Assembly (NCBI RefSeq): GCF_030317145.1
Contig: NZ_JASZYE010000003.1
Location: 124,001-188,000, forward strand
Length of the DNA: 64,000 nucleotides
Origin: Variovorax flavidus
GTDB lineage: Bacteria > Pseudomonadota > Gammaproteobacteria > Burkholderiales > Burkholderiaceae_C
Direction of reading: 5' to 3'
Shown here: positions 1-9,411 of the stretch, piece by piece
How the letters are laid out: the number at the start of each line of letters is the position of its first letter
How positions within the stretch are numbered: the first letter of the stretch is position 1
Translations under genes and position numbers: made by a program
Notes under the pieces: generated by a model
What the model was told of the DNA's origin: nothing
What the model saw: only the letters and a program-made list of their open reading frames with translations
Databases searched by the model: none

Positions 1-2
1 CC

Positions 3-92
3 CCGCGACCCTATGCGGCAGGCACGTGGGGGCCTAGCGCGTCGAGCGCGATGATCGCCCGCGACGGCTACGCCTGGGGCGAGGAACAGTAG
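3..92 (+). CDS. zwf: Glucose-6-phosphate 1-dehydrogenase, C-terminal end (partial)
   Basis: Only the last 29 codons lie in the window. The reading frame enters from the left edge and ends at a TAG at 90-92. The tail reads AGTWGPSASSAMIARDGYAW, which resembles the known C-terminus of Zwf (E. coli ends AGTWGPVASVAMITRDGRSW). Zwf makes 6-phosphogluconolactone and NADPH from glucose 6-phosphate in the cytoplasm. It converges on the peptide-transporter operon with a gap of 15 bases. The call rests on this short tail alone, but the motif is distinctive. Confidence 0.8.
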   Translation, partial: PRPYAAGTWGPSASSAMIARDGYAWGEEQ

Positions 93-110
93 CCCGGAGG
101 GGCTGGGCTA
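90..110. terminator. Inverted repeat between two convergent stop codons
   Basis: TAGCCC (90-95) pairs with GGGCTA (105-110). The TAG stop of zwf starts the left arm and the TAG stop of the minus-strand ATPase gene starts the right arm. The hairpin could help end transcription from both sides. It has no U-tract, so calling it a terminator is weak. Confidence 0.3.
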
Positions 111-1100
111 GGCCCTTCCCTCCTCCACGGCGTGGCAGGCGAACTGCACGCCGCGCAGCATTTGCAACTGCGGGCGTTCGGCCTTGCAGCGCTCGTTGGC
201 CAGGGGGCAGCGCGGATGGAATGTGCAGCCCGTTGGCGGATTGAGCGGGTTCGGCACCTCGCCCTGCACCGGCGTGCGGCGTCGCCCGGTGTGCTTCATC
301 TGCGGAATGGCATCCAGCAGCATCCGCGTGTAGGGATGCTGCGGCGAGTCGAACAGCGTGTGCTTGTCGGCCACTTCGACCAGGCGCCCCAGGTACATCA
401 CGCCGACCTGGTCGGCGACATGGCGCACCACCGCAAGGTTGTGCGAGATGAAGAGATAGGTCAGGCCCTGCTCTCGCTGCAGGTCCTTCATGATGTTGAG
501 CACCTGCGCCTGCACGCTCACGTCGAGCGCCGAGGTCGGCTCGTCGCACACGAGAAATTCGGGCTGCGTCGCCAAGGCCCGCGCGATGGAAATGCGCTGG
601 CGCTGGCCGCCGGAAAACTGGTGCGGGTACTTCACCATGTCCAGCGGACTCAGGCCGACCGACTTCAGCAGGTCGCCGACGCGCGCCTTGAGTTCGGGCC
701 CCTTGCCCAGGATGCCGTGCTCGCGCAGCGGCTCGCCGACGATGTCCTCGACGATCCATCGCGGGTTCAGGCTCGCATACGGGTCCTGGAAGATCATCTG
801 GATGCGACGGCGCAGCGTGCGCCCCTCGGCGGTCTTGAACGCCGCGTGCGCATCCTGTCCATCGAACTGCATCCCGCCGCGCGTGGGGTCGTACAGCCCC
901 ACCAGCAGGCGCGCCACGGTGCTCTTGCCGCATCCGGATTCACCCACCAGCGCGAGCGTCTTGCCGCGTTCGATCGAGAAGCTCACGCCGTCGACGGCCT
1001 TCAGCAGCACGCGCGGCTTGCGCTCCAGCACACGGTTGAGCCAGGGCGGCGAGACGTCGAAGCTCTTGGCGAGATCGTGTGCCTGCACCAATGCCGTCAT
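108..1100 (-). CDS. Peptide-type ABC transporter ATPase (OppF/DppF family)
   Basis: 330 aa cytoplasmic ATPase of a peptide/nickel-type importer. Walker A GESGCGKST is at residues 53-61, the signature FSGGQRQR lies mid-protein, and the C-terminus has the cysteine-bearing extension typical of OppF/DppF (FHPRCP). The ATG at 1100 overlaps the stop of the preceding ATPase gene (ATGA), which indicates translational coupling and is why an in-frame start farther upstream was not used. It is the last gene of a six-gene minus-strand operon. The substrate cannot be read from the ATPase. Confidence 0.93.
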   Translation of the reverse strand: MTALVQAHDLAKSFDVSPPWLNRVLERKPRVLLKAVDGVSFSIERGKTLALVGESGCGKSTVARLLVGLYDPTRGGMQFDGQDAHAAFKTAEGRTLRRRIQMIFQDPYASLNPRWIVEDIVGEPLREHGILGKGPELKARVGDLLKSVGLSPLDMVKYPHQFSGGQRQRISIARALATQPEFLVCDEPTSALDVSVQAQVLNIMKDLQREQGLTYLFISHNLAVVRHVADQVGVMYLGRLVEVADKHTLFDSPQHPYTRMLLDAIPQMKHTGRRRTPVQGEVPNPLNPPTGCTFHPRCPLANERCKAERPQLQMLRGVQFACHAVEEGRA

Positions 1101-2089
1101 GCCGCACCTCCGTAGGCCGGCGAGGCCGTGTGCGCTTCGTGCAGCCAGCAGGCGGCCCGGGTGGCACCGGCGTTGAGCAGGTCCGGGCGCTCGACCAGGC
1201 AGTGGTCGAAGACGCGCGGACAGCGCGGGTTGTAGGCGCATCCCTTGGGAATGGCATTGAGCCGCGGCATCGCGCCGTCGATCTGGTTGAGGCGTTCGCG
1301 GTCCATCGTCATGTCGGGGATGGAGGCCATCAGGCCCGAGGTGTAGGGATGGGCCGGCTGATGGATGACCTCATGCACCGGCCCGATCTCGGCCACACGG
1401 CCGGCGTACATCACGGCCACGCGGTCACAGGTTTCGGCAATGACGCCCATGTCGTGGGTGATCAGCATCACGGCGGCGCCATGCTCCTTGCAGATGCCCT
1501 TGAGCAACTGGATGATCTGCGCCTGGATCGACACATCCAGCGCGGTCGTGGGTTCGTCGGCAACGATGAGCTTCGGCTCGGCCGCGAGGGCGAGTGCGAT
1601 CACGACGCGCTGGCGCATGCCGCCGGAGAACTGATGCGGAAAGTGATCGATGCGCTGCGCGGCCGCCGGAATGCCGGTGTCCTCCAGCAGTCCGATGGCG
1701 CGGCGGCGCGCCTCCGCCTCGGTCACGGGAAGGTGCGTGCGGATGGTTTCGATCAGTTGCCGCCCGATCGTGTAGAGCGGGTTCAGCGAAGTCAGCGGGT
1801 CCTGGAAGATCGCGCCGATCTTGCGTCCGCGAATGTGACGCATGGCCTCGTGGCCGAGGTTGTCGATGCGCTGCCCCTCGAGCACGATCTGCCCGCCGGC
1901 CACGCGGCCGGGTGGCTCGAGCAGGCCGATGATCGCGGCGCCGGTCAGCGACTTGCCCGCGCCCGATTCACCGACCACGCCGAGGATCTCGCCCGGCGCG
2001 ATCTCGAAGGAGATGTCGTCCAGCGCGCGCAGTGTGCCGCGGCGATTCGGAAACTCGACGACCAGGTTCTGGACTTGAAGCAGGCTCAT
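1097..2089 (-). CDS. Peptide-type ABC transporter ATPase (OppD/DppD family)
   Basis: 330 aa, the second ATPase of the importer. Walker A GESGAGKS is near residues 40-46 and the signature is FSGGMRQR. The C-terminal oligopeptide-transporter extension carries two cysteines (NPRCP, then a Cys eight residues on). It pairs with the downstream ATPase as the usual OppD/OppF heterodimer. It lies 15 bases after the permease gene and its stop overlaps the next start. Confidence 0.93.
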   Translation of the reverse strand: MSLLQVQNLVVEFPNRRGTLRALDDISFEIAPGEILGVVGESGAGKSLTGAAIIGLLEPPGRVAGGQIVLEGQRIDNLGHEAMRHIRGRKIGAIFQDPLTSLNPLYTIGRQLIETIRTHLPVTEAEARRRAIGLLEDTGIPAAAQRIDHFPHQFSGGMRQRVVIALALAAEPKLIVADEPTTALDVSIQAQIIQLLKGICKEHGAAVMLITHDMGVIAETCDRVAVMYAGRVAEIGPVHEVIHQPAHPYTSGLMASIPDMTMDRERLNQIDGAMPRLNAIPKGCAYNPRCPRVFDHCLVERPDLLNAGATRAACWLHEAHTASPAYGGAA

Positions 2090-2104
2090 GGGTACGTTCC
2101 GCCT

Positions 2105-3016
2105 TCAGCGCAGTCGCGGGTTGAGGGCGTCGCGCAGCCAGTCGCCCAGCAGGTTCACGCTCAGTGCGATCAGCACGAGCATCGCGCCGGGGAACACGGT
2201 GATCCACCATTCGCCGGAGAACAGATATTCGTTGCCGACGCGGATCAAGGTGCCCAGCGACGGCGATGTCGGGGGCACGCCAACGCCCAGGAAGGACAGC
2301 GTGGCTTCGGTGATGATGGCTGTCGCGACCTGGATCGTCGCCAGCACCAGCACCGGGCCCATCACGTTCGGCAGCACGTGGCGCATCATGATCCGCCACG
2401 GCGATACGCCGGTCACGCGAGCGGCCTGCACGTACTCCCTGCTCCGCTCCACCAGCGTCGACCCGCGCACGGTGCGTGCGTATTGGACCCAGCCGGTGAG
2501 CGATATCGAGATGATCAGCACGCCGAAGGCCACCGAGGTGGGCGCATCCGGAAACAGCGCCCGGCCGACACCCGCCATCAGCAGGGCCACGAGGATCGGC
2601 GGGAACGACAGCATCACGTCGCACACGCGCATGAGGAAGGCATCGAGCCATCCGCCCCAGAAGCCCGCCAGCAATCCGAAGAGCACGCCGACGAAGACCG
2701 AAACGATGACCGACACCAGCCCCACGATCAGCGAGATGCGTGCGCCGTAGATCACCGCCGAGAGGATGTCCCGGCCCTGGTCATCGGTGCCGAGCAGGTA
2801 CTTGGCCGTGCCTTCGGCGCTCCACGCCGGAGGAAGGCGAGCGTCGCCGAGTTCGAGTGTCGCGAGGTCGAAAGGGTTGTGCGGCGACACCCATCCCGCG
2901 AACACGGCGCAGAACACGCAGACGAAGGCGACCGCGGCCGCCAGCATCGCGACGGGCGAACTGCGAAAGCTGTGGCCGACATCGCTGTCAAGCCAGCGGG
3001 CTATGGTTTTTTTCAT
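2105..3016 (-). CDS. Peptide-type ABC transporter permease (DppC/OppC family)
   Basis: 303 aa inner-membrane permease. There is a hydrophobic segment near residues 20-45 (OppC-type N-terminal helix), then several helices, and the cytoplasmic EAA loop (GVSPWRIMMRHVLPN). It forms the channel with the DppB-type permease encoded at the head of the operon. It is 94 bases downstream of the binding-protein gene, and that gap carries a partial copy of the dispersed repeat. Confidence 0.92.
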   Translation of the reverse strand: MKKTIARWLDSDVGHSFRSSPVAMLAAAVAFVCVFCAVFAGWVSPHNPFDLATLELGDARLPPAWSAEGTAKYLLGTDDQGRDILSAVIYGARISLIVGLVSVIVSVFVGVLFGLLAGFWGGWLDAFLMRVCDVMLSFPPILVALLMAGVGRALFPDAPTSVAFGVLIISISLTGWVQYARTVRGSTLVERSREYVQAARVTGVSPWRIMMRHVLPNVMGPVLVLATIQVATAIITEATLSFLGVGVPPTSPSLGTLIRVGNEYLFSGEWWITVFPGAMLVLIALSVNLLGDWLRDALNPRLR

Positions 3017-3056
3017 CGGGGTGAAGAAGAGATGGCGCGATCAGGCCCGTGCCGTG

Positions 3057-3101
3057 CCACCCCGTTCGGGGGCAGCGACGACACGAAGTGCGTGAGCAGT
3101 G
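3057..3101 (+). repeat. Partial copy of the dispersed intergenic repeat
   Basis: A CCCCG-TT-CGGGG hairpin core is followed by GCGACGACACGAAGTGCGTG, matching the right half of the full copies at 21801, 46849, 46943 and 52503. It sits between the binding-protein stop and the dppC-type start inside an operon. The match was made by eye. Confidence 0.5.
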
Positions 3102-3110
3102 CTCACACGC

Positions 3111-4694
3111 TCAAGGCTTGATGCTCATCCACTTGAACATCATCCAGTTGTCGGCGAGCTGAGTCAGCTCGACCTTCTTGCTCACGCCCCACGCCAGCGA
3201 CTGCTGGTGCAGCGGCAAGTGGCCCACGTCATCAGCGTGGATCGCGAAGGCTTCCTTGATCATCGCGTCGCGCTTGGGCTTGTCGGTCTCGGACTGGATC
3301 TTCTTGGTCAGTTCGTCCACCTTGGGATTGCAGTAGGCGCCGAGGTTGAACTGGCCGGTTCCCTTGTCGTCGACGCAAGCGGCGAGCGAACTGAGCGCGT
3401 TGTGCGAGTCATACGTGGTCGGCGTCCAGCCGAGCAGGTAGAAGCTGGTGTCGCGGCGGAGGACCTTCGGGAAGTAGGTGCCCTTGGTCTCGGCCGCGAG
3501 ATTGATCTTGACGCCGATCTTCGCGAGGCTGGCCGCCACGCTCTGGCAAATCTGGCCATCGTTGACGTAGCGGTCGTTCGGGCAGTTCATCGTCACTTCG
3601 AAGCCGTTGGGGTAGCCCGCATCGGCCAACAGCTTCTTCGCCGCCTCGACGTCGTAGGGCAGCCGCTTGTCCTGCTCGGCCGTCCAGCCATTGATGCCCG
3701 GACCCACCAGCAGCGCGGTGGGACGCGAGGCGCCGCGCATCACGGTTCGCTGGATGCCTGTGATGTCGATCGCCTGATAGAAGGCCTGGCGGACGCGCTT
3801 GTCCTTGAACGGGTTCTTTCCCTTCACGCTGGAGTACAGCAGCTCGTCGCGCTTCTGGTCCATGCCCAGGAAGATGGTCCGCAGTTCCGGGCCGGCGATG
3901 ACACGTGCGTTCGGGCTCGCATTGACGCGTGCGACGTCCTGCACCGGCACCGGCTCCATCACTTCGACCTCGCCGGAAATCAGGGCGGCCACACGCGTCG
4001 CAGGATTGGCGATCGGCGTGAAGATGACTTCCTGGACGTTGCCTTCGATCTTGCCCCAGTAGTTGTTGTTGCGAACAAAGACCGTGCGCACATTGGGCTG
4101 GCGCTCACGCACGCGGAACGGTCCGGTGCCGTTGGCCTTGAACGACGCGGTGTTCTCGATGCCCTTGCGGCGATCGACCGGCCGTGTCGCCTGGTTCTCC
4201 TCGCACCACTTCTTGCTCATGATCATCAGCTGCGAGATCACGTCGGGGAGAATCGGAAACGGGCCGCGCGTTTCGATCTCGACCGCGAGATCGCCCACCT
4301 TGCGGACTTCCTTTATGTCGGTGGTGGCGCCCTGCATGTCCGAGCCCTCGCCCGCCGCGCGCTTGAAGCTGAACACCACGTCATCCGCCGAGAACGGCGT
4401 GCCGTCGTGGAACTGCACGCCCTTGCGCAGCTCGAAGCGCCAGACCGTGGGCGATGTCTGCTTCCAGCTCGTGGCGAGCAACGGTGCCAGGGTCAGGTCC
4501 TTGTTGCGTCCCACCAGCATCTCGTAGACGTTGGCGGTCGTGCTCAGTTGGAGCGTCTCATTGAGCGAGTGCGGATCCAGAGAGAGTGCATCGCCCTGGT
4601 TTGCAATGCGAATGGTTTGCGCACCGGCCATCAAGCTCGTGGCCGCCAGGACGGAAAGAACCGCTGCAGCAACCAAACTTTTCTTCAGACTCAT
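3111..4694 (-). CDS. Peptide-type ABC transporter periplasmic binding protein (SBP_bac_5)
   Basis: 527 aa. Residues 1-26 form a signal peptide (MSLKKSLVAAAV...MAGAQ). The mature part begins TIRIANQGDALSLDPHS, the usual start of extracellular solute-binding family 5, which captures peptides, nickel or glutathione in the periplasm. The ATG at 4694 was chosen because it is followed directly by the signal peptide; the longer open frame upstream is antisense-like. The neighbouring M20 hydrolase suggests an acylated amino acid or dipeptide ligand, but this is inference. Confidence 0.93.
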   Translation of the reverse strand: MSLKKSLVAAAVLSVLAATSLMAGAQTIRIANQGDALSLDPHSLNETLQLSTTANVYEMLVGRNKDLTLAPLLATSWKQTSPTVWRFELRKGVQFHDGTPFSADDVVFSFKRAAGEGSDMQGATTDIKEVRKVGDLAVEIETRGPFPILPDVISQLMIMSKKWCEENQATRPVDRRKGIENTASFKANGTGPFRVRERQPNVRTVFVRNNNYWGKIEGNVQEVIFTPIANPATRVAALISGEVEVMEPVPVQDVARVNASPNARVIAGPELRTIFLGMDQKRDELLYSSVKGKNPFKDKRVRQAFYQAIDITGIQRTVMRGASRPTALLVGPGINGWTAEQDKRLPYDVEAAKKLLADAGYPNGFEVTMNCPNDRYVNDGQICQSVAASLAKIGVKINLAAETKGTYFPKVLRRDTSFYLLGWTPTTYDSHNALSSLAACVDDKGTGQFNLGAYCNPKVDELTKKIQSETDKPKRDAMIKEAFAIHADDVGHLPLHQQSLAWGVSKKVELTQLADNWMMFKWMSIKP

Positions 4695-4723
4695 GGGAAA
4701 GCACTCCTCGGGGTTGGAAAGAC

Positions 4724-5977
4724 TCAAGACGCTGTCGAAGCGATCTTGTTTTTGGGTTTCTCGGCCACGGTGGCCAGCGGCATGCCCTGCTCGATCAGGC
4801 CCGCATGCAACGCGGCGCCGAGCGGCAGGATCTCGTCGTTGAAGTCGTACCGGCTGTTGTGCAGGAAAGCGCCGCCCCTGGCGTCCTGGCCGATGCGCAG
4901 ATAGGCGCCCGCCTTCTTCTGCAGCATGAAGGAAAAGTCTTCCGCGCCCATGCTCGGCTCCATGTTGCGCTCGACGTTGTGCGCGCCCACCAGCGACTGC
5001 GCGACATCGCCGGCAAACACGGCCTCCGGCGCGGTGTTGATGGTCGCGGGGTAGATCCTCTCGAACTTGACCTGGGCCGTGGCACCGAATCCGGAAGCGA
5101 CTGCGGCGCACAGCTCCGCCAATCGGCGCTCGACCTGCTCCTGCACCCTGGAGCTGAACGTGCGCACCGTGCCGACCAGCGTGGCCTTGCCCGGCACGAC
5201 GCTCATCGCGCCCAGGTCGCCCGCGCTCACTGCGCAGATGCTGATCACGGCGGCATCGATCGGCCGCACGTTGCGCGACACGATGCTCTGCACCGCGGTG
5301 ATGATGTGCGCGGACACCACAACGGGATCGACCGTCAGATAGGCATGCGCGCCGTGCCCGCCCTTGCCGGTGACTTCGATCGTGATGCGATCGGCCGCGG
5401 CCATCATCGCGCCGCGATTGATGCCCACCGTGCCGGCCGGCATGCCCGGCCAGTTGTGCATGGCATAGACCGAATCGACCGGAAAGCGGTCGAAGAGGCC
5501 GTCCTCGATCATCACGCGCGCACCGGCAAAGCCTTCTTCGCCCGGCTGGAAGATCAAGACCGCAGTGCCATCGAAGTTGCGGGTTTCCGCGAGATAGCGC
5601 GCGGCGCCGACGAGCATGGCGGTGTGGCCGTCGTGACCGCAACCGTGCATCAGGCCGTTCTTGGCCGAGCGCCAGGGGAAGTCGTTGTCCTCGCACATGG
5701 GCAAGGCATCCATGTCGGCGCGCAGGCCCATCATGCGACCGCTTGCCGTCGAAGCGCCGCGAATCACGCCCACCACACCGGTCTTGCCGATGCCGGAGTG
5801 GATCTCGTCGACGCCGCAGGCCCTCAACGCCTCCTGCACGCGGCCAGAGGTGTAGACCTCTTCGAAGCCGAGTTCGGGATGCGCGTGCAGGTCGCGACGG
5901 AATGCGGTGATTTCGGGATAGAAGCGGGCGATGTGGGCGAACGCCCTCCCCGCCGCTTGCAGACGAGGCTCAGTCAT
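4724..5977 (-). CDS. M20 family amidohydrolase / peptidase
   Basis: 417 aa cytoplasmic metallohydrolase of the M20D (amidohydrolase) group. It has the HAHPELGFEE motif near residues 31-40 and the metal-binding GCGHDGH motif at about 112-118, where Cys113 and His115 are expected ligands. The family cleaves N-acyl amino acids, hippurate or dipeptides. It lies between the first permease gene and the binding protein, and its start overlaps the permease stop (TGATG). That placement suggests it processes the imported substrate. The exact substrate is unknown. Confidence 0.9.
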   Translation of the reverse strand: MTEPRLQAAGRAFAHIARFYPEITAFRRDLHAHPELGFEEVYTSGRVQEALRACGVDEIHSGIGKTGVVGVIRGASTASGRMMGLRADMDALPMCEDNDFPWRSAKNGLMHGCGHDGHTAMLVGAARYLAETRNFDGTAVLIFQPGEEGFAGARVMIEDGLFDRFPVDSVYAMHNWPGMPAGTVGINRGAMMAAADRITIEVTGKGGHGAHAYLTVDPVVVSAHIITAVQSIVSRNVRPIDAAVISICAVSAGDLGAMSVVPGKATLVGTVRTFSSRVQEQVERRLAELCAAVASGFGATAQVKFERIYPATINTAPEAVFAGDVAQSLVGAHNVERNMEPSMGAEDFSFMLQKKAGAYLRIGQDARGGAFLHNSRYDFNDEILPLGAALHAGLIEQGMPLATVAEKPKNKIASTAS

Positions 5978-6957
5978 CAGTGACCTCCAGCGTTGCCAAT
6001 ACGCAACCGCGGGTCGACGACGAAATAGAGCAGATCGACCACGAGATTGATGACAACAAAGATGAGTGCGATCAGGCACAGATAAGCCGCCATCACGGGG
6101 ATGTCGGCAAAGGTCACGGCCTGGATGAACAGCAGGCCCATGCCGGGCCACTGGAACACCGATTCCGTGATGATCGCGAATGCGATCAGGCCGCCGAGCT
6201 GGAGGCCGGTGATCGTCATGACGGGCACCAATGTGTTCTTGAGTGCGTGTCCGAAATGGATTGCGCGATCCGAAAGGCCGCGTGCGCGAGCGAACTTGAT
6301 GTAGTCGGTGCGCAGCACTTCGAGCATCTCCGCTCGCACGAGCCGCATGATCAATGTGAGTTGAAAGATGGCAAGCGTGACTGCGGGCAACACGATGTGA
6401 AGCCAGCCGTCGGCCTTCAGCAGGCCCGTGCTCCACCAGCCGAACTGCACGGTGTCGCCGCGTCCGAAGCTGGGGAACCAGCCGAGCAGCACGGCGAAGA
6501 CGAGGATCAGCAGGATGCCGATCAGGAAGGTGGGCAATGAGACGCCGAGCAGGGAGATCGTCATGAACACCTGGCTCATGAAGCTGCCGCGCCGCAGCGC
6601 CGTGTAGACGCCCATCGGAATGCCGATGGCCAACGCGAGCACGGCTGCGACCAACGCAAGTTCGAGCGTGGCGGGGAAGCGTTCGCCAATCAGGCGCGAC
6701 ACCTTCGCACCTTGCCGCAAGCTGAGACCGAACTCGCCTTGCGCGGCATTCACGAGGAAGTGCCAGAACTGCACGAAGAAGGGCTTGTCGAGTCCGAGGC
6801 TCTCACGAAGCTCTCGGATCTGCTCTGGCCTTGCGTCCTGGCCGAGCAGGAACACCACCGGATCACCCACGTACTGGAAGAGAAGAAAGGCGATGAAGGC
6901 AACCGCGACCATCACTATCACGGCTTGGATCAGGCGACGCAGTACGAAAGCGATCAT
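5977..6957 (-). CDS. Peptide-type ABC transporter permease (DppB/OppB family)
   Basis: 326 aa inner-membrane permease and first gene of the operon. The N-terminus MIAFVLRRLIQAV and a large periplasmic loop (about residues 30-95) are typical of DppB/GsiC. The EAA loop reads GLSDRAIHFGHALKNT. It partners the DppC-type permease. The promoter would lie in 6958-7045, where no convincing -35/-10 pair was seen. Confidence 0.92.
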   Translation of the reverse strand: MIAFVLRRLIQAVIVMVAVAFIAFLLFQYVGDPVVFLLGQDARPEQIRELRESLGLDKPFFVQFWHFLVNAAQGEFGLSLRQGAKVSRLIGERFPATLELALVAAVLALAIGIPMGVYTALRRGSFMSQVFMTISLLGVSLPTFLIGILLILVFAVLLGWFPSFGRGDTVQFGWWSTGLLKADGWLHIVLPAVTLAIFQLTLIMRLVRAEMLEVLRTDYIKFARARGLSDRAIHFGHALKNTLVPVMTITGLQLGGLIAFAIITESVFQWPGMGLLFIQAVTFADIPVMAAYLCLIALIFVVINLVVDLLYFVVDPRLRIGNAGGH

Positions 6958-7046
6958 TCAGGAAACAAAGTTTTCAATGATGCTAGCAGAGCAAAGTACG
7001 TGCCCATGCGGGAGTTCCCCGGGGGCACCACATCGGTCACCCAAAG

Positions 7047-7080
7047 AAAAAAAGCCATCCGACTTGCATCGGATGGCTTT
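7047..7080 (-). terminator. Rho-independent terminator of the porin gene
   Basis: On the minus strand a 12-bp stem (7069-7080 with 7051-7062, core GCCATCCGA/TCGGATGGC) closes a 6-nt loop and runs into seven T residues (7053-7047). It lies 40 bases past the porin stop and is the clearest intrinsic terminator in the window. Confidence 0.92.
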
Positions 7081-7119
7081 CAAGAACTTCCCTTGAAGCT
7101 GGCTTACGCCAGCGTCAGA

Positions 7120-8475
7120 TCAGAAAGCGTGACGGATACCGAAGTCGTAGCCCATCGAGCTCTTCGGGGTCAGGCTCGGCACTGCCAGGGGGTTGGGCGT
7201 GCCAACACCGGTGACCGGGTTCACGTTGATGACTGCCGGAGCATTGCCGAAGTACTCGGGGCTGCCGCCGATGGTCAGGTCAGCACCATTCTTGTTGTCG
7301 ATGTAGGCGACCGTTGCGTACAGAGCGGTGCGCTTCGACAGGTTGTGCACGTAGCCCAGGGCCCACTTGCTGGCCTTCGGCTCAGGCAGACCAAAGAATT
7401 GGTTAGCCGGGGTCGTGTTCTTGTAGTCGACAGCGGAGTACGCAGCGCGGATCAGGCCAGGGCCAACCGGCACGGTCACGCCAACCAGCCAGCCGTCAGC
7501 GCCGGGCTCACGGAAGCCGAGTGCGCCAGCAACGGTGGTCGGGAACGGAGCCGACGATTGGATCTTGGTGTCAGCCTTCGAGTATTCACCGAAGAGCTTC
7601 ACGACGCCGAAGTCGTACGAAGCGCCGATGCTGCCCGAATCCAGCTTGCTCGTGGTGCCGTTGACGAAGTTGCTGGCCAGCGTGGTTTCAGCGTAGGAGA
7701 GCGCGACGTCCAGAGGACCGTTGGCGTAGCCAACGCGACCACCGATGTAGCGGCCGGTGCGCGAGTCATTGAACGCAACGCCAGGGCCAGGAACAGCGGC
7801 GCCGGTCACGGGGTTCACGCCGGTCTGCACCAGCACGCCCGGATCCAGGCTAGCCTTCTCGTTGAAGGCGTACATGAACTGACCGTAGAAGCCACCCAGG
7901 TTCGGCGGCAGGAAGTAGCCGATCGAGTTGCTGGAACGCACGTATTGGTTGTTGATCGTGAAGCCGCTGTTCGCGATGTTGCCGCTGGCGTAGCCGTTGG
8001 CCGTCGAGATCAGGTTGGTACCCACGCCGTTGGTGCCGAACGGATCGAACACGGTGTCGTTCCAGAACGTCGGGGTGTAGTCGCGACCGAGGCGGACTTC
8101 ACCGAATGCACCCGACAGGCTCACGGTTGCACGACGGTTGAACGTCAGGCCACCACCACCCGTGGCGGTCGGGCCAAGGCCAGTGATGGTCTGGCCGGTG
8201 CCGTCGTCGTTGTTGATACCGGCTTCGAGCCAGAAGCTGGCTGCCAGGCCACCGCCGAGGTCTTCCGTACCACGGAAGCCCAGACGGCTGGAGTTGTAGC
8301 CCGAGTTCGACAGCGCGGTGCGCTTGGTCGTAACGCTGTTGCCGAAGACATCTTCCGTCTTGTTGGAATAGCCGCTGACAGCGGCGTCAACCACGCCGAA
8401 CAACGTGACAGACGACTGAGCCGAGGCGACGCCGGCGACAGCCAGAGCAGCCAGGGCAACTAGAGATTTTTTCAT
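7120..8475 (-). CDS. General porin, Omp32/Porin_4 type
   Basis: 451 aa outer-membrane beta-barrel. The signal peptide is residues 1-20 (MKKSLVALAALAVAGVASAQ) and the mature protein starts SSVTLFGVVDAAV, the standard start of Burkholderiales porins. The last residues GIRHAF end in Phe, the outer-membrane protein insertion signature. The ATG at 8475 was preferred over an in-frame TTG at 8490 because GGAG lies 8 bases before it and the signal peptide follows at once. It is monocistronic, with its own terminator. Trimeric anion-selective diffusion is the family norm. Confidence 0.95.
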   Translation of the reverse strand: MKKSLVALAALAVAGVASAQSSVTLFGVVDAAVSGYSNKTEDVFGNSVTTKRTALSNSGYNSSRLGFRGTEDLGGGLAASFWLEAGINNDDGTGQTITGLGPTATGGGGLTFNRRATVSLSGAFGEVRLGRDYTPTFWNDTVFDPFGTNGVGTNLISTANGYASGNIANSGFTINNQYVRSSNSIGYFLPPNLGGFYGQFMYAFNEKASLDPGVLVQTGVNPVTGAAVPGPGVAFNDSRTGRYIGGRVGYANGPLDVALSYAETTLASNFVNGTTSKLDSGSIGASYDFGVVKLFGEYSKADTKIQSSAPFPTTVAGALGFREPGADGWLVGVTVPVGPGLIRAAYSAVDYKNTTPANQFFGLPEPKASKWALGYVHNLSKRTALYATVAYIDNKNGADLTIGGSPEYFGNAPAVINVNPVTGVGTPNPLAVPSLTPKSSMGYDFGIRHAF

Positions 8476-8760
8476 TGCAAGTTTCTCCAAGGTTAAACAT
8501 AGGGCTCCGGTGCGAAGGGCTCACCGTGACTGGCACTTTTGTGCTCCCACCGGACCCCGGGCCAACCTCCTTTTGGGAAGTTGTCGCTATTGCACCAGAG
8601 CCGGTTCGCCAGGGCAAAACAATTCGCCCGAAAACACGGGTGTCCAGCGCGTTTCGTTGCAGTAGTGCAACAAAAGTTCTGGGGGTTTTGCGACACCACG
8701 ATGTGAAAGGATTGGGCCCCGAGGAGTTGTGACTTTCTGTGTTTCGGGTCCAATCGGGCC
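8476..8760. promoter_or_regulatory. Divergent regulatory region of porin and coq7
   Basis: This 285-base region contains no gene. It must hold the porin promoter (minus) and the coq7 promoter (plus). The one clear structure is the inverted repeat GTTGCA-GTAG-TGCAAC at 8656-8671, which shares its half-site with the palindrome at 9940-9956. No strong -35/-10 pair could be assigned. Confidence 0.5.
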
Positions 8761-9390
8761 ATGACCCCATCTCTCGACTCCGTCCTGGCAGTGGCAGACG
8801 CGGCGCTGCGCACACTGTTCGCCAAGCCGCATGCAACAAGGGATGCCCCTGCGCCCGCAACTCCGGCAAGCGCGCTGAGCGATGCCGAACGGCGGGAAGC
8901 GGGGGCCCTGATGCGCGTGAACCACGTTGGAGAGGTCTGCGCCCAGGCGTTGTATACGGCCCAGGCGGCCGTCACCCGGGATCCGGCGCTGCGGATGCAC
9001 TTCAGCGACGCGGCGCGCGAGGAAACCGATCACCTGGCCTGGACGCAGCAACGGCTTGATGAACTGGGCGCTCATCCGTCGGTCCTGAATCCAGTCTGGT
9101 ACCTGGGCGCATTCGGCCTGGGCCTCGTCGCTGGCCGGCTGGGGGATTCATTGAGCCTCGGCTTCGTCGCCGAGACGGAGCGCCAGGTGGAGGCCCACCT
9201 CGATGGTCACCTCGACCGATTGCCGGCAGGCGACACCGCATCGCGGGCTGTCATCAACCAGATGAAACTCGACGAGGCGCGCCACGCCGCGCAGGCGTGG
9301 AGTGCGGGCGCGACGGAACTCCCGGCCCCCGCGAAAGCCATGATGCGCATGGCCTCCCGGGTGATGACGACCGTCGCTCACCGCATCTGA
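8761..9390 (+). CDS. coq7: 2-polyprenyl-3-methyl-6-methoxy-1,4-benzoquinone monooxygenase (ubiquinone biosynthesis)
   Basis: 209 aa diiron hydroxylase for the last ring hydroxylation of ubiquinone, acting at the inner membrane. Expected iron ligands are visible: Glu58 in VNHVGEV, the E88-T-D-H91 pair in [10 protein letters not shown], and a second Glu/EARH set ([18 protein letters not shown]). Length fits the bacterial Coq7 family. ATG 8761 has no Shine-Dalgarno sequence before it. Convergent with the OsmC-family gene. Confidence 0.94.
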   Translation: MTPSLDSVLAVADAALRTLFAKPHATRDAPAPATPASALSDAERREAGALMRVNHVGEVCAQALYTAQAAVTRDPALRMHFSDAAREETDHLAWTQQRLDELGAHPSVLNPVWYLGAFGLGLVAGRLGDSLSLGFVAETERQVEAHLDGHLDRLPAGDTASRAVINQMKLDEARHAAQAWSAGATELPAPAKAMMRMASRVMTTVAHRI

Positions 9391-9411
9391 GCGAGCGCAC
9401 GACAGGCGCGA

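Noticed and set aside
1079-3121. A 680-codon plus-strand open frame opposite the ABC transporter genes
   Set aside because: The minus-strand genes have full domain motifs and coupled starts; the plus frame has none and is rich in His/Gln/Arg as expected of a shadow frame.
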